Shown piece by piece: positions 28,331-39,126 of a stretch of 64,000 nt of DNA. Position 1 is the first letter of the stretch. The number at the start of each line of letters is the position of its first letter. The stretch is from positions 679,111 to 743,110 of the forward strand of contig NZ_CP087880.1 in the NCBI RefSeq assembly GCF_021172065.1, given 5' to 3'. This DNA comes from Pseudocitrobacter corydidari. GTDB lineage: Bacteria; Pseudomonadota; Gammaproteobacteria; Enterobacterales; Enterobacteriaceae. Both the position numbers and the translations under genes were made by a program. The notes under the pieces were generated by a model. The model was given only the letters and a program-made list of their open reading frames with translations. It was not told where the DNA came from and ran no database searches.

Positions 28331-29121
28331 AAAAAGCCCTTCTGGTCGTCAGCTTCGGCACCAGCTACCCCGAAACCTGCGAGAAAAATATCGTGGCCTG
28401 CGAGCGTGAGCTTGCCGCCAGTTGCCCGGAGCGCGACCTGTTTCGCGCCTTCACTTCCGGGATGATTATCCGCAAGCTGAAACAACGCGACGGTATCGAG
28501 ATTGATACCCCGTTACAGGCGTTGCAAAAACTGGCGGAGCAGGGATATCAGGATGTGGCGATTCAATCGCTGCATATTATCAATGGCGATGAATACGAAA
28601 AGATTGCTAACGAAGTGCAGTCTTTACGCCCGCTCTTTTCCCGCCTGACGCTGGGCGCGCCTTTATTGAGCACCCATGATGACTATGTTGACCTGATGTC
28701 AGCGCTGCGCCTGCAAATGCCCGCGCTCACCGCGAAAGAGAAAGTGGTCTTTATGGGCCACGGTGCCAGCCACCATGCCTTTGCCGCCTATGCCTGTCTC
28801 GACCATATGATGACCGCGCAGCAATTTCCTGCACGTGTCGGCGCGGTTGAGAGTTACCCGGAAGTGGACGGTCTGATTGCCAGCCTGCAACGCGAAGGCG
28901 TGAGTGCGGTTCACCTGATGCCGCTGATGCTGGTCGCGGGCGATCATGCGATTAACGACATGGCTTCTGATGAAGAAGATTCCTGGAAAACTTTATTTAA
29001 CGCCGCCGGGATCCCCGCGACACCCTGGCTGCGCGGGCTGGGCGAAAATCCGCAGGTACGGGCGATGTTCGTGAAACATCTGCATCAGGCACTTAACGAA
29101 ACCCTGGGAGAAGCCGCATGA
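28327..29121 (+). CDS. cbiK: Anaerobic sirohydrochlorin cobaltochelatase
   Basis: CbiK inserts cobalt into sirohydrochlorin, the step that commits the precursor to B12. The 264-residue class II chelatase has the N-terminal ALLVVSFGTSYPETCEKN. It also shows the metal-binding His in MGHGASHHAF (equivalent of His145 in Salmonella CbiK) and a second conserved His in LVAGDHAINDMASDE. Use of CbiK and early cobalt insertion marks this as the anaerobic route. It overlaps its neighbours on both sides by 4 bp. Confidence 0.96.
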   Translation: MKKALLVVSFGTSYPETCEKNIVACERELAASCPERDLFRAFTSGMIIRKLKQRDGIEIDTPLQALQKLAEQGYQDVAIQSLHIINGDEYEKIANEVQSLRPLFSRLTLGAPLLSTHDDYVDLMSALRLQMPALTAKEKVVFMGHGASHHAFAAYACLDHMMTAQQFPARVGAVESYPEVDGLIASLQREGVSAVHLMPLMLVAGDHAINDMASDEEDSWKTLFNAAGIPATPWLRGLGENPQVRAMFVKHLHQALNETLGEAA

Positions 29122-29831
29122 CGGGGAAATTATATGCGTTGAGCACCGGGCCGGGGGCATCTGACCTGATTACCGTACGCGCCGCCCGCACGCTGGGCTC
29201 GCTCGATATTCTCTATGCACCCGCCGGACGCAAAGGCGGCGATAGTTTAGCGCTCTCCATTGTGCGGGAGTATCTCGGCGAGCAGACGGAAATTCGCTGC
29301 TGTCACTTCCCAATGAGCGCCGACAGTGCGGAAAAAGAAGCAGTCTGGAACGACGTTGCCGCCGCGCTGGTGCAGGAAGTGCAGGCCGGTAAACAGGTCG
29401 GATTTATCACGCTGGGCGACGCGATGCTGTTCAGCACCTGGGTCTTTCTGCTGGCACGTATTGGCAATCCAGAGTGGCTGGAGATTGTGCCGGGCGTGAC
29501 CTCGTTTGCTGCCATCGCCGCCCGCAGTAAAACGCCGCTGGCGATGGAGCAACAGTCGATGGCGGTGATTGCCTGTACCGCGCCGGAAACGGAGATTGCT
29601 CAGGCGCTGGCGCAGCACGACAGCCTGGTACTGATGAAAGTGTATGGCCGCTTCGCCCGCATTAAGGCGCTGCTGGCGCAGGCGGGGCTGCTGGAGTGCG
29701 CGTTGATGATGGCAGAAGCTACGCTTCCCGGCGAGCAGTGCTGGCACAACCTGGCTGACGTCAGCGATGACCAGCCGTTGCCGTACTTCTCAACCATTCT
29801 GGTCAATAAACAGTGGAGGACCGCACAATGA
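29118..29831 (+). CDS. cbiL: Cobalt-precorrin-2 C20-methyltransferase
   Basis: CbiL adds the C20 methyl group, the first methylation after cobalt insertion. The 237-residue tetrapyrrole methylase has [20 protein letters not shown] at the N-terminus and [19 protein letters not shown] at the SAM site. It overlaps the cbiK stop and the cbiM start (ATGA in both cases). Confidence 0.95.
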   Translation: MTGKLYALSTGPGASDLITVRAARTLGSLDILYAPAGRKGGDSLALSIVREYLGEQTEIRCCHFPMSADSAEKEAVWNDVAAALVQEVQAGKQVGFITLGDAMLFSTWVFLLARIGNPEWLEIVPGVTSFAAIAARSKTPLAMEQQSMAVIACTAPETEIAQALAQHDSLVLMKVYGRFARIKALLAQAGLLECALMMAEATLPGEQCWHNLADVSDDQPLPYFSTILVNKQWRTAQ

Positions 29832-30565
29832 TGCTGGAAAAACAGCTCAAACAGCTTTCCCTGAGCGGCCTCGCCGCCGCGCTGCTGCTGATGGTGGTGC
29901 CCGAGCAGGCATTCGCTATGCACATTATGGAAGGTTTTTTACCGCCGATGTGGGCGCTGGCCTGGTGGCTGCTGTTTCTGCCGTGCCTGTGGTACGGCTT
30001 AGTGCGCCTGCGCCGCATCGTGGCGGAAGATAATCATCAGAAGGTGCTGCTGGCGCTGTGCGGGGCGTTTATCTTCGTGCTCTCCGCACTGAAAATTCCG
30101 TCGGTCACCGGAAGCTGTTCGCATCCCACCGGGGTTGGTCTGGCGGTGATTCTGTTTGGCCCCGGCGTGGTGGCGATTTTGGGCGCAATCGTTTTGCTGT
30201 TCCAGGCGCTGTTGCTGGCCCACGGCGGGTTAACCACGTTGGGCGCCAACGGCATGTCGATGGCGGTCATTGGCCCGGTGGTTGGGTATCTGGTGTGGAA
30301 AATGGCCTGCCGCGCCGGACTGCGTCGCGATGTCTGCGTGTTTTTGTGCGCCATGCTGGCGGATCTGGTGACCTATTTCGTCACCTCAGTACAGCTGGGC
30401 GTTGCCTTCCCGGACCCAGAAACAGGCGCGACAGGCTCCATCGTCAAATTTATGGGGATCTTCTGCCTGACGCAGATCCCGATTGCGATTGCTGAAGGAT
30501 TATTAACGGTGCTGATTTACGATCAGCTCACCAAACGACAGTTGATTTCCGTACAGGGGCATTAA
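29828..30565 (+). CDS. cbiM: Cobalt ECF transporter S component CbiM
   Basis: CbiM is the membrane substrate-binding subunit of the energy-coupling-factor cobalt transporter CbiMNQO. The 245-residue product has a signal-like first helix (residues 1-30, ending QAFA). After it comes [12 protein letters not shown], whose Met-His become the N-terminal metal ligands after cleavage; several further membrane helices follow. I use the first ATG at 29828, overlapping the cbiL stop; the frame runs up to 29813 without support. cbiN starts directly after the stop. Confidence 0.95.
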   Translation: MMLEKQLKQLSLSGLAAALLLMVVPEQAFAMHIMEGFLPPMWALAWWLLFLPCLWYGLVRLRRIVAEDNHQKVLLALCGAFIFVLSALKIPSVTGSCSHPTGVGLAVILFGPGVVAILGAIVLLFQALLLAHGGLTTLGANGMSMAVIGPVVGYLVWKMACRAGLRRDVCVFLCAMLADLVTYFVTSVQLGVAFPDPETGATGSIVKFMGIFCLTQIPIAIAEGLLTVLIYDQLTKRQLISVQGH

Positions 30566-30847
30566 ATGAAAAAGACGTTGATTCTATTGGCGATGGTAAT
30601 TGCGCTGGTGATCCTGCCGTTTTTCATTAATCACGGCGGCGAATACGGCGGGTCAGACGGTGAAGCGGAAAACCAGATTCAGGTGGTCGCGCCTGACTAT
30701 CAGCCGTGGTTCCAGCCGCTGTATGAACCGGCCAGCGGCGAGATTGAAAGTTTACTGTTCACGCTGCAAGGCTCCATTGGCGCGGCGGTGATTTTCTATA
30801 TTCTTGGCTACACCAAAGGACGCCAGCGTCGTGATGACCGGGCTTGA
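30566..30847 (+). CDS. cbiN: Cobalt transporter accessory subunit CbiN
   Basis: CbiN is a 93-residue membrane protein with two helices (residues about 4-22 and 67-85) and an extracytoplasmic loop between them. It assists CbiM in cobalt loading. Its ATG follows the cbiM TAA directly, and it overlaps cbiQ by 14 bp. Length and the end GYTKGRQRRDD fit the family. Confidence 0.94.
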   Translation: MKKTLILLAMVIALVILPFFINHGGEYGGSDGEAENQIQVVAPDYQPWFQPLYEPASGEIESLLFTLQGSIGAAVIFYILGYTKGRQRRDDRA

Positions 30848-31511
30848 CCGCATCAGCTATCAGAGCCGCTGGCGACATATCGCGCCGGAGTGGAAATTTC
30901 TGCTCTGGCTGTTGCTGATGGTGCTGGCATTTACGCTGCCCGTTCTCGGGCGCGTGATGACGCTGCTGTTTACCGCCGCGCTGACCTGCTTTGTGGCGCG
31001 CATTTCCCTGTGGCGCTGGTGCCGCTGGATGGCGCTGCCGCTGGGTTTTTTGCTGGTGGGCGTACTGACGATTCTGCTCAGTATCGGTCGCGACCCGCAA
31101 AGCCTGTGGTGGGGCATTTCCATTGGCCATTACTGGCTGGGCATCACGCCTTCAGGGATTATCACCGCCAACGACACATTCTGGCGCAGCCTGTGCGCGT
31201 TGTCAGCGACGTTCTGGCTGGTGCTTAATCTGCCGTTCGATCAGCTTATCGTTTTGCTACAGCGCGCGCGGGTGCCGCGCTTAATCACCGAACAAATTCT
31301 GCTGACCTGGCGCTTCATTTTTATCCTGTTAGATGAAGCACTGGCCATTCATCGCGCACAGACGCTGCGTTTTGGGTATCGTAGTCTGCCGAAAGGCTAT
31401 CGTTCGCTGGCGATGCTTGTAGGTTTGCTGTTCACAAGGGTGCTTATGCGTTATCAACAGATGGCGACGACGCTGGATATCAAACTTTATCAGGGTGATT
31501 TTCACCTTTAG
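30834..31511 (+). CDS. cbiQ: Cobalt ECF transporter T component CbiQ
   Basis: CbiQ is the transmembrane coupling subunit linking CbiM to the ATPase CbiO. The 225-residue product has the Salmonella length and several membrane helices. The coupling-helix motifs with Ala-Arg-Gly-like signatures are seen as QRARVPRLITEQ and HRAQTLRFGYRS. I chose the ATG at 30834, giving MTGLDRISYQSRW; the frame extends to 30804 inside cbiN. cbiO follows after 8 bp. Confidence 0.94.
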   Translation: MTGLDRISYQSRWRHIAPEWKFLLWLLLMVLAFTLPVLGRVMTLLFTAALTCFVARISLWRWCRWMALPLGFLLVGVLTILLSIGRDPQSLWWGISIGHYWLGITPSGIITANDTFWRSLCALSATFWLVLNLPFDQLIVLLQRARVPRLITEQILLTWRFIFILLDEALAIHRAQTLRFGYRSLPKGYRSLAMLVGLLFTRVLMRYQQMATTLDIKLYQGDFHL

Positions 31512-31519
31512 GGGCCCGG

Positions 31520-32335
31520 ATGCTCGCGACCAACAATCTCTGTTTTCGCTATCAGGATTCTCCCGTGTTGACCGGCCTGAATCTTGATTTCTCTGCGCAG
31601 GCCGTTACCGGGCTGGTAGGGGCCAACGGCTGTGGAAAATCGACGCTGTTTATGAATTTAAGCGGGATATTACGCCCGCAGCAGGGCGCAGTACTGTGGC
31701 AGGGTAAACCGCTGGAATACAGCAAACGCGGGCTGTTGGCGCTTCGCCAGCAGGTTACGACCGTCTTTCAGGACCCGGACCAGCAAATTTTCTACACCGA
31801 TATCGACAGCGATATCGCTTTCGCGCTGCGCAACCTGGGCGTGAATGAGGCGGAAATCGCCCGTCGCGTCGAGGACGCGCTAACGCTGGTGGATGCACAG
31901 CACTTCCGTCATCAACCGATTCAGTGTCTCAGCCATGGGCAGAAAAAGCGCGTGGCGATTGCCGGCGCGCTGGTGCTGAAGGCGCGCTATCTGTTGCTTG
32001 ATGAACCGACTGCTGGGCTTGATCCGTCCGGGCGCACGCAGATGATTGAGGTCATCAGGCGCATTGTTGGCCAGGGAAATCACGTGGTGATCTCCAGCCA
32101 CGATATTGACCTGATTTATGAAGTGAGCGACGCGGTGTATGTCATGCACCGGGGTGAAGTGCTGGCCGAGGGCGCGCCGGGCGACGTATTTTCCCGCGCG
32201 GATGTAATGGCGAAAGCCGGGTTGACGCAGCCCTGGCTGGTAAAGCTGCATGCCCAACTCGGCCTGCCGCTGTGTAAAACCGAAGATGAATTTTTCAGCC
32301 GTATGCGCAACAACAGTCAGGGACACACATCATGA
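31520..32335 (+). CDS. cbiO: Cobalt ECF transporter ATP-binding protein CbiO
   Basis: CbiO is the ATPase of the cobalt importer. The 271-residue ABC protein has Walker [10 protein letters not shown] (residues 34-42), a Q-loop in [13 protein letters not shown], the signature [15 protein letters not shown], Walker [16 protein letters not shown] and the switch His in ISSHDIDL. Its end overlaps cbiP by 4 bp. Confidence 0.96.
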   Translation: MLATNNLCFRYQDSPVLTGLNLDFSAQAVTGLVGANGCGKSTLFMNLSGILRPQQGAVLWQGKPLEYSKRGLLALRQQVTTVFQDPDQQIFYTDIDSDIAFALRNLGVNEAEIARRVEDALTLVDAQHFRHQPIQCLSHGQKKRVAIAGALVLKARYLLLDEPTAGLDPSGRTQMIEVIRRIVGQGNHVVISSHDIDLIYEVSDAVYVMHRGEVLAEGAPGDVFSRADVMAKAGLTQPWLVKLHAQLGLPLCKTEDEFFSRMRNNSQGHTS

Positions 32336-33858
32336 CGCAGGCAATTATGATTCAGGGTACCGCGTCCGACGTCGGCAAAAGTGTGCTGGTGGCGGGGCTG
32401 TGCCGTATTTTTCATCAGGACGGGCTGAAGACCGCACCGTTTAAATCGCAGAATATGGCCCTTAATTCCGGTATCACGCCGGACGGCAAAGAGATGGGGC
32501 GGGCGCAGATTTTTCAGGCGGAAGCCGCCGGTATTACCCCGGACGTGCGCATGAACCCGGTGCTGCTCAAACCGACCAGCGACCGCAAGGCGCAGGTGGT
32601 GTTGATGGGCAAAGTCATGACCGATATGGACGCCGTCAGCTATCACGACTATAAGCCGCGCCTGCGTCAGCAAATTCTTGAGGTCTATACCAGCCTTGGG
32701 CAGGAGTACGACGCGCTGGTGCTGGAAGGCGCGGGTAGCCCGGCAGAAATTAATCTGCGCGATCGCGATATCGTCAACATGGGCATGGCCGAACTGGCGC
32801 AGTGCCCGGTGATTCTGGTGGCTGACATCGACCGGGGCGGCGTTTTTGCCTCTATTTACGGCACGCTGGCGCTGCTGCTTGAGCATGAGCGCGCGCGGGT
32901 AAAAGGGGTGATCATCAATAAGTTTCGCGGCGATGTATCGCTGCTGATGCCTGGCGTTAAACAGATTGAAGACCTCACCGGCGTCCCGGTGCTCGGCGTG
33001 ATGCCGTGGCTGGACGTCGACCTTGAAGAGGAAGACAGCGTCGCTATGCAACGGGGGCTTTATCGCCATATTGGCGATCGCCCGGTCACCATCGCGGTGG
33101 CGCAACTTCCGCACTTATCCAACTTCACCGATCTCAATGCGCTGGCGGCGCAGCCGGATGTGCGGGTGCGTTATGTGCGCACGCCGGAGGAACTGGCCGA
33201 TGCCGACCTCATCATTCTGCCCGGCAGTAAAAATACACTTGGCGATCTTAACTGGCTGCGGCAAAGCGGCCTTGCGCAGGTGCTGCTGGCACGGCATCGC
33301 GAAGGCACGCCGGTGATGGGCATTTGCGGCGGCTATCAGATGCTTGGCGAAACTATTACCGACGAGATTGAATCCGGGCTCGGCGTACTACCGGGTCTGG
33401 GGCTGCTGGCGACCGACACGCTGTTTGCGCCGGAGAAAACCACCGAGCAAACGCGCGCGCGCCTGCAAACCGCGCTTCCCGGCTGGCTGGCGAGAGTCTC
33501 CGGGATGGATATCTCCGGGTATGAAATTCATATGGGGACCACCACTCGCCACGCGCACTGCCGTGCGGCGCTGGAGCTGCATCGCCCGGACGGCTCTACG
33601 CTTGCCGACGGCGCAGTCAGCGACGATGGGCTGGTATTCGGCACCTATCTGCACGGTCTATTCGACAGCGATGCCTTCACGCGCGGCATCGTTAACGCTT
33701 TGCGTCAGCGCAAAGGGCTTTCCGCGCTGGACGTTACGGTGAGCTATGCCGATTACAAAGCGCAGCAGTTTGATATCCTCGCCAACGCGATGCGTGAACA
33801 TATTGATATCGAGAAGGTTTATCAGATTATGCACGACTATCAGGAGCCGCAATCATGA
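32332..33858 (+). CDS. cbiP: Cobyric acid synthase
   Basis: CbiP amidates the b, d, e and g side chains of adenosylcobyrinic acid a,c-diamide using glutamine and ATP. The 508-residue protein (506 in Salmonella) has an N-terminal ATP-binding domain with [19 protein letters not shown]. Its C-terminal glutamine amidotransferase domain has the Cys in [12 protein letters not shown] and the His in GTYLHGLFD. It overlaps cobU by 4 bp. Confidence 0.96.
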   Translation: MTQAIMIQGTASDVGKSVLVAGLCRIFHQDGLKTAPFKSQNMALNSGITPDGKEMGRAQIFQAEAAGITPDVRMNPVLLKPTSDRKAQVVLMGKVMTDMDAVSYHDYKPRLRQQILEVYTSLGQEYDALVLEGAGSPAEINLRDRDIVNMGMAELAQCPVILVADIDRGGVFASIYGTLALLLEHERARVKGVIINKFRGDVSLLMPGVKQIEDLTGVPVLGVMPWLDVDLEEEDSVAMQRGLYRHIGDRPVTIAVAQLPHLSNFTDLNALAAQPDVRVRYVRTPEELADADLIILPGSKNTLGDLNWLRQSGLAQVLLARHREGTPVMGICGGYQMLGETITDEIESGLGVLPGLGLLATDTLFAPEKTTEQTRARLQTALPGWLARVSGMDISGYEIHMGTTTRHAHCRAALELHRPDGSTLADGAVSDDGLVFGTYLHGLFDSDAFTRGIVNALRQRKGLSALDVTVSYADYKAQQFDILANAMREHIDIEKVYQIMHDYQEPQS

Positions 33859-34397
33859 TACTGGTCACCGGTGGCGCGCGCAGCGGTAAAAGCCGTCACG
33901 CGGAATCCCTGCTGCGCGATTACCCGCGCGTGCTTTACATCGCCACCTCGCACATTACCGATGCGGAAATGGACGCGCGCATTCAGCATCACCGCGATAG
34001 CCGTCCGGCGCACTGGCGCACCGCCGAACGCTGGCAGGATTTAGACGCGGTGATCGCCCCGACCAACGATCCCGATGAAGCCATTTTACTCGAGTGCGTG
34101 ACGACGCTTGTAACCAACGTGCTGTTTGCCAACGGCGGGGAAGGCGACGTTGATAACTGGGATTTCGCGGCGCTGGAAAGGGCGGTGGACCTGGAAATTG
34201 AGAAGCTTATTATAGCCTGCCAGCGCTGCCCGTCATTGGTGGTGCTGGTAACCAATGAAGTGGGAATGGGGATCGTGCCGGAGAATCGTCTGGCGCGCCA
34301 TTTTCGCGACATTGCCGGGCGAGTGAATCAAAAACTGGCGCAGGCGGCGGATGACGTCTGGCTGGTGGTGTCAGGAATTGGAGTCAAAATAAACTGA
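33855..34397 (+). CDS. cobU: Adenosylcobinamide kinase / guanylyltransferase
   Basis: CobU phosphorylates adenosylcobinamide and attaches GMP to form the activated AdoCbi-GDP. The 180-residue product matches the family length. It has the P-loop [14 protein letters not shown] (residues 4-17) and the guanylylated His region in [16 protein letters not shown]. Its TGA overlaps the proposed CTG start of cobS. Confidence 0.96.
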   Translation: MILVTGGARSGKSRHAESLLRDYPRVLYIATSHITDAEMDARIQHHRDSRPAHWRTAERWQDLDAVIAPTNDPDEAILLECVTTLVTNVLFANGGEGDVDNWDFAALERAVDLEIEKLIIACQRCPSLVVLVTNEVGMGIVPENRLARHFRDIAGRVNQKLAQAADDVWLVVSGIGVKIN

Positions 34398-35134
34398 GCA
34401 GGATTTTCTTTGCCACGCTGTCTTTTATGAGCCGTTTGCCGGTGCCTCAGCGCTGGTCGCAGGGTCTGGATATCGATCAATATGTCCGTGGCATCGTCAC
34501 GTTTCCCCTTGTCGGTTTGCTGCTTGGCGTATTAAGCGGGCTGGTCTTTATGCTGTTACAGCCCTGGTGCGGCTTGCCGCTGGCGGCATTTTTCGCGGTG
34601 CTGGCGCTGGCGCTGTTGACCGGCGGTTTCCATCTTGATGGCCTGGCTGATACCTGTGACGGCGTCTTCTCTGCGCGTCGGCGCGAGAAAATGCTGGAGA
34701 TCATGCGCGACAGTCGCCTGGGCACGCACGGCGGATTAGCGCTTATTTTTGTTCTGCTTGGCAAAGTGCTGGCGGTGAACGAAGTGGCGCTGCGGGATAC
34801 GCCGATGCTGGCGGCGCTGGCCTGCGCCTGTATCGCCGGTCGCGGCTGCGTGGTGCTGCTGATGTACCGCCATCGCTATGCGCGTGAAGAGGGGCTGGGC
34901 AATCTGTTTATTGGCAAAGTCACTTTCCGCCAGGCGGTGATAACCCTCGTGCTCACTGCGGTGCTGGTGGTGACGCTGCTGGGCGCGCATGGGCTACGCG
35001 CGCTGCTGGTGACGTTTATCGCCGTGTTTATTCTTGGCCAGTTGCTCAAACGAACGCTGGGCGGCCAAACGGGTGACACCATGGGCGCAAGCATTGAACT
35101 GGGCGAACTTGTCTTTCTGCTGGCGTTGATTTAA
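34394..35134 (+). CDS. cobS: Adenosylcobinamide-GDP ribazoletransferase (cobalamin synthase)
   Basis: CobS is the membrane enzyme joining AdoCbi-GDP and alpha-ribazole (phosphate). The metal-binding motif [18 protein letters not shown] is clear and several membrane helices follow. The first ATG is at 34427, but the E. coli N-terminus (MSKLFWAMLSF) aligns with the 11 codons before it: [10 protein letters not shown] preceded by CTG at 34394, which overlaps the cobU TGA as CTGA. No ATG, GTG or TTG lies in frame upstream. I propose the CTG start (246 residues; E. coli has 247). If it is not used, the protein loses its first membrane-proximal residues. Confidence 0.85.
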   Translation: MSRIFFATLSFMSRLPVPQRWSQGLDIDQYVRGIVTFPLVGLLLGVLSGLVFMLLQPWCGLPLAAFFAVLALALLTGGFHLDGLADTCDGVFSARRREKMLEIMRDSRLGTHGGLALIFVLLGKVLAVNEVALRDTPMLAALACACIAGRGCVVLLMYRHRYAREEGLGNLFIGKVTFRQAVITLVLTAVLVVTLLGAHGLRALLVTFIAVFILGQLLKRTLGGQTGDTMGASIELGELVFLLALI

Positions 35135-35164
35135 GCCAGCCTTAACGGATCATCGGGGAAAAAG

Positions 35165-36220
35165 ATGCAAACTCTCTCTACGCAGCTCGCCGCCATTCCG
35201 GCGTTAGATAGCGCCGCGATGGCGCAGGCGCAACACCATATCGACGGATTACTTAAGCCGCCGGGAAGCCTGGGGCGTCTCGAGGCGCTGGCGATACAGC
35301 TGGCGGGCATGCCGGGGCTAAAAGGAAAGCCGCAGGTGGCGCAAAAAGCGATTCTGGTGATGTGCGCCGATCATGGTGTCTGGCATGAAGGTGTGGCGAT
35401 TTCGCCGCAGGTGGTCACCGCCATTCAGACCGCCAACATGACTCGCCACAACACCGGCGTTTGCGTGCTGGCGGCGCAGGCGGGTGCGAAAGTGCATGTG
35501 ATTGACGTCGGGATTGACGCCGATCCTATCCCTGATGTGGTTAACATGAAAGTGGCGCGCGGCAGCGGCAACATTGCACGTGGCCCGGCAATGCGCCACC
35601 AACAGGCGCAGGAGTTGCTGCTGGAAACCATCCGCTATACACAAAATCTGGCCCAGCAGGGCGTGACGCTGTTCGGCGTTGGCGAGTTGGGCATGGCGAA
35701 TACTACGCCCGCCGCGGCGATTGTCAGTGTGTTAACGGGCGCCGATCCGCAGGAATCTGTAGGTATTGGCGCGAACCTGCCACAGGCCCAGTTGGCGAAT
35801 AAAGTGGAGGTGGTGCGACGCGCGATCGCCGTTAACCAGCCCAATGCTGCCGATGGCGTTGATGTGCTGGCAAAAGTGGGCGGTTTTGATTTAGTCGGTA
35901 TGACGGGCGTGATGCTGGGTGCGGCATCCTGTGGCCTGCCGGTGGTACTGGACGGTTTCCTCTCTTACGCCTCAGCGCTGGCTGCATGTCGAATCGCCCC
36001 AGCGGTCAAACCTTATCTGATCCCCTCACATCTGTCGGCGGAGAAGGGCGCCCGTATCGCGCTGGAAGCATTGCAGCTTGAGCCATATCTCAACATGCAG
36101 ATGCGTCTGGGTGAAGGTAGCGGGGCGGCAATGGCAATGCATATCGTGGAATCCGCCTGCGCCATCTATAACAACATGGGGACGTTAGCCGAAAGCAATA
36201 TTGTTCTGCCAGAGAAGTAA
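35165..36220 (+). CDS. cobT: Nicotinate-nucleotide--dimethylbenzimidazole phosphoribosyltransferase
   Basis: CobT makes alpha-ribazole phosphate from dimethylbenzimidazole and nicotinate mononucleotide. The 351-residue protein (356 in Salmonella) starts with family segments [20 protein letters not shown]. It has [16 protein letters not shown] and the catalytic Glu in [16 protein letters not shown] near the C-terminus. It starts 30 bp after cobS with GGGGAAAAAG upstream and ends the operon, followed by a terminator. Confidence 0.95.
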   Translation: MQTLSTQLAAIPALDSAAMAQAQHHIDGLLKPPGSLGRLEALAIQLAGMPGLKGKPQVAQKAILVMCADHGVWHEGVAISPQVVTAIQTANMTRHNTGVCVLAAQAGAKVHVIDVGIDADPIPDVVNMKVARGSGNIARGPAMRHQQAQELLLETIRYTQNLAQQGVTLFGVGELGMANTTPAAAIVSVLTGADPQESVGIGANLPQAQLANKVEVVRRAIAVNQPNAADGVDVLAKVGGFDLVGMTGVMLGAASCGLPVVLDGFLSYASALAACRIAPAVKPYLIPSHLSAEKGARIALEALQLEPYLNMQMRLGEGSGAAMAMHIVESACAIYNNMGTLAESNIVLPEK

Positions 36221-36230
36221 TTTTCCCCTC

Positions 36231-36257
36231 ACCGCTCCGCTCTGGAGCGGTTTCGCT
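36231..36257 (+). terminator. Terminator of the cbi-cob operon
   Basis: Stem ACCGCTCC / GGAGCGGT with a 5-nt loop, followed by a T-rich stretch, just after cobT. Confidence 0.7.
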
Positions 36258-36361
36258 TAGCCTAAATAGAATTCCCCTCGTTAAACACTGCCTTTATCAG
36301 CGGAAGTTGGATAAAAAAGCTATAATTAACAATTATCTTTCACGGCTGAGGAAGGGAAATT

Positions 36362-37291
36362 ATGTGTCGTGTCAAACTGTTATGCTCCGCTATGTTGCTG
36401 CTTGCCAGCCAGAGCGTTCTGGCGGTGACCTACCCGCTGCCCCCGGAAGGAAGCCGTCTGGTCGGCAGCCCGTTAAAAATCATCGTTCCTCTCGACAGTA
36501 ACTTCCCGCTAGAAGCCTTTGCTGCCCGCTACGGACAGGGGCTGAGCAATATGCTGGAGGCCAACCCTGGCGTGGATGTTTATCTTCCCGCACGCGGCAC
36601 GACGCTGACCATCCCGCAGCAGCTCATCCTGCCTGATACGCCACGCGAAGGTATCGTGATTAACGTCGCGGAGATGCGACTTTACTACTACCCCCCGGAC
36701 GGGAGCAGCGTTGAAGTTTTGCCGATTGGTATCGGCCAGGCAGGACGCGAAACGCCGCGCAACTGGGTAACGAAAGTGGAGCGTAAGCAGGAGGGGCCGA
36801 CCTGGGTGCCGACAGCCAATACGCGCCGTGAATATGCCAAAGAGGGCAAAACCCTGCCCGCGATGGTGCCTGCCGGGCCAGAAAACCCGATGGGGCTGTA
36901 CGCTATATATATTGGCAGGCTGTATGCCATCCACGGCACCAATGCGAATTTTGGTATTGGCCTGCGCGTCAGCCAGGGCTGTATTCGCCTGCGTAACGAC
37001 GATATCAAATATTTGTTTGATACGGTGCCGGTGGGTGCGCGAGTACAAATTATCGACCGCCCGGTGAAATATACCACCGAGCCAGACGGTAGCCGCTGGC
37101 TGGAAGTTCACGAGCCGTTATCGCGCAACCGTACTGAATATGAATCGGATAAAAAAGTCCCGCTCCCGGTCACGCCAGCCATGCAGGCTTTTGTGCGCGG
37201 GGAAGGGGTAGATGCTAACCGGGCGCAAAGTGAAATGCAGCGTCGTTCGGGCATGCCGGTGAATATCAGTGCGGGGAGTGAGCGTTTCTGA
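36362..37291 (+). CDS. ldtA: L,D-transpeptidase LdtA (ErfK)
   Basis: LdtA anchors Braun lipoprotein to peptidoglycan in the periplasm. The 309-residue precursor (310 in E. coli) has a signal peptide (residues 1-21, ending SVLA), a LysM-like N-terminal region around [20 protein letters not shown], and the YkuD catalytic motif [20 protein letters not shown] with the active Cys. The ATG at 36362 follows AGGAAGGG. The cobT-ldtA neighbourhood is the E. coli arrangement. Confidence 0.95.
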   Translation: MCRVKLLCSAMLLLASQSVLAVTYPLPPEGSRLVGSPLKIIVPLDSNFPLEAFAARYGQGLSNMLEANPGVDVYLPARGTTLTIPQQLILPDTPREGIVINVAEMRLYYYPPDGSSVEVLPIGIGQAGRETPRNWVTKVERKQEGPTWVPTANTRREYAKEGKTLPAMVPAGPENPMGLYAIYIGRLYAIHGTNANFGIGLRVSQGCIRLRNDDIKYLFDTVPVGARVQIIDRPVKYTTEPDGSRWLEVHEPLSRNRTEYESDKKVPLPVTPAMQAFVRGEGVDANRAQSEMQRRSGMPVNISAGSERF

Positions 37292-37303
37292 TTTGTAGAA
37301 CGC

Positions 37304-37346
37304 AAAAAGCCCGCTAAAATGGACTGCGACTCAAAAGCGGGCTTTT
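37304..37346. terminator. Terminator after ldtA, resembling the tRNA-Asn terminator
   Basis: Stem AAAAGCCCGCT / AGCGGGCTTTT with a 20-nt loop. The first 18 bases GCAAAAAGCCCGCTAAAA and the CTT.TCGAA after the stem match the tRNA-Asn terminator and att repeats at 49313 and 57789, but a 15-16 bp stretch is inserted in the loop. It terminates ldtA and may be a trace of a tRNA-Asn 3' flank. Confidence 0.8.
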
Positions 37347-37544
37347 CGAACTTTCATAGTACTGAGTTTTCCCTGTTTTAGGATGAACAGTAACAACCGC
37401 ACCATGACCAAGAGGCAAATTGAACCCCATTACGGTATTAATCAGGTAATAGTCATAGTTAATTTGTGTCGCATCCAACCCCGACGCATCATATTTTGAT
37501 GACCACTCTGCTTTCCTCTTCGCGTTGACCGGCACCAGCGGCAA
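37314..37544 (-). pseudogene. Small ORF, probable remnant of an Rhs tip or other toxin
   Basis: A 76-codon frame whose last codons run into the ldtA terminator, so its end is not natural. It contains YDASGLDATQINYDYYLINT and HGAVVTVHPKTGKTQYYE, a soluble-domain-like sequence rather than noise. I do not recognise it. It lies at the distal end of the array of displaced Rhs tips and is probably the last, most eroded piece of it. AT-content and orientation fit the rest of the array. Confidence 0.4.
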
Positions 37545-37567
37545 ATTCTATACACATAGGGAATATA

Positions 37568-38078
37568 TTAATTACATAATCTTCTTTTTACTTCTATTGA
37601 CTCTAATTTGCAGGTATATTCATGATTGCGGCATCGAGTAACATTTGTTAAATAATATATATTGCTGTCTTTATAATTTCCTATAAGATATAATATCTCA
37701 TCTCCATCCATGTTTATTTCAGTCTTGCACCAAACTTTGTCCACCAATCCATCTTCTTTTTTTATATATTCTTCGCCATCTGTAGATGCAAAGTTGACCA
37801 ACATCACTATTAAAGTGATGACTATTATCATTATCAAGAAAAAATTTTACACCGAATTTATTGAAATCTAGGTTGGAATGAAAATAAATATTGTTTGATT
37901 TTTTTGGAAAAAAACTTGGTAACCATGTTTTTACTCCAGAATTATCAGGTATAGAAGGATAATCTTTAAATTTCATCTCATTAACCTCAATTGAATCTCT
38001 TATGTAATATGCAATAATGTTCCAAAAAATCAAAACAGCAATCCCACATGTAAAATATCTCATTAATAATCTTTTCAC
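37568..38078 (-). pseudogene. Frameshifted immunity candidate of the distal Rhs tip
   Basis: Two overlapping frames make one protein. The first (38078 down to about 37800) has a membrane segment GIAVLIFWNIIAYYI followed by VKTWLPSFFPKKSNNIYFH. The second (about 37837 to 37568) continues with LVNFASTDGEEYIKKEDG and ends in CKLESIEVKRRLCN. The change of frame lies between about 37800 and 37850, near an A6 run. It follows an Rhs tip by about 70 bp, the usual immunity position. The first frame appears to start at GTG. Very AT-rich, as immunity genes often are; no family recognised. Confidence 0.6.
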
Positions 38079-38146
38079 TACTCAATACACCCTTCTTTAG
38101 TTAACTTATTGATCGTATTTTTATGTGTTGGATCTATAAATTGTTT

Positions 38147-39018
38147 TCATCTGTCAGGACAAGTTTGTTCTGGCGGACATGTGATGCCATACATACTAAC
38201 TTTAAGGTCGGCGGCGTTATAAACTGCCATATCATAAGGTGATAAACTGCCTTTCCCATATAAGCCAAAACTATTTAAGAACGCATCCCTTTTTTCTTTT
38301 AGTCCACCAAGAAAAGTTGCATATGATTCAGATGCAACTCTAGACTTAGATACACGGCAAAATGCACTACAATGAAAAAATTGATCGCTGCCAACTAAGT
38401 TTAATCTTTTCATATCATAATGACTTTTACTCAGTATGCTATAAGCCCCTGCATTCATATACCAAGACTCAATAGACATTGCATCTGTTACTGCGGATTT
38501 CATTCCATCAGGATTAACGAATTGGCCCAATGCACTTGCCATTTGGTCATACAATCCCAGCGGATCAATGCCTGTCACTGGATTTAAAGGATATTTATAT
38601 AGATTCCACCCTCCCTGCAACCCCACAGGATCTTGGGTGATATGCCTGCCCTGTGGCGTATTGTTGTACCGGTTCCGGTTATAGCACAGCCCCGACTCCT
38701 CATCGTGCTGCTGTCCCGGCAGGCGGTATGGCTGGAACAGGTGATGCGGGTTCTCCTCGTTAAGCTGGTTTCCCCACTCGTCATATTCCACGCTCCACGC
38801 CGTATTGCCGTCTTCGCTGATGAGCGCCAGCGGCAGCCCCCGGTGGTCACAGTGATAAAGATGCAGTGAGCGTGCCGGTGTGTACTCCGGTTCTACCTGT
38901 GTTGCCAGTTGCGTTCTCGTTGGTCTGCGTGGTGACGCGTCCGGCATTGTCGTGCTCCATGCTGCGCGTCAGCCCGCCCTGGGTGGTACTGACCGCCTTT
39001 CCCCACGCATCACCTTTT
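38147..39018 (-). pseudogene. Displaced Rhs C-terminal module 3 (tip with conserved Cys/His), broken core
   Basis: The frame from 38947 has Rhs core from [20 protein letters not shown] through the [15 protein letters not shown] and IDPLGL boundary motifs. It then has a 135-residue variable tip with [19 protein letters not shown] and [12 protein letters not shown]. Upstream, 38950-39018 encodes an earlier core piece ([20 protein letters not shown]) in a different frame, so two core segments were joined by deletion. The core variant VEPEYTPAR differs from the main gene (VEPVYLPER), pointing to a different Rhs donor. No start or ribosome site; it is probably a silent tip reservoir. Confidence 0.75.
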
Positions 39019-39126
39019 GTTATATTCTAAGTTGCATTCAACCGAAGTTTGAACTGATCGATTTTTTCTGCGCAGATCATACGCATCTGTCGGCGGACAA
39101 AACACTTGCACAATTTACTACTGATA

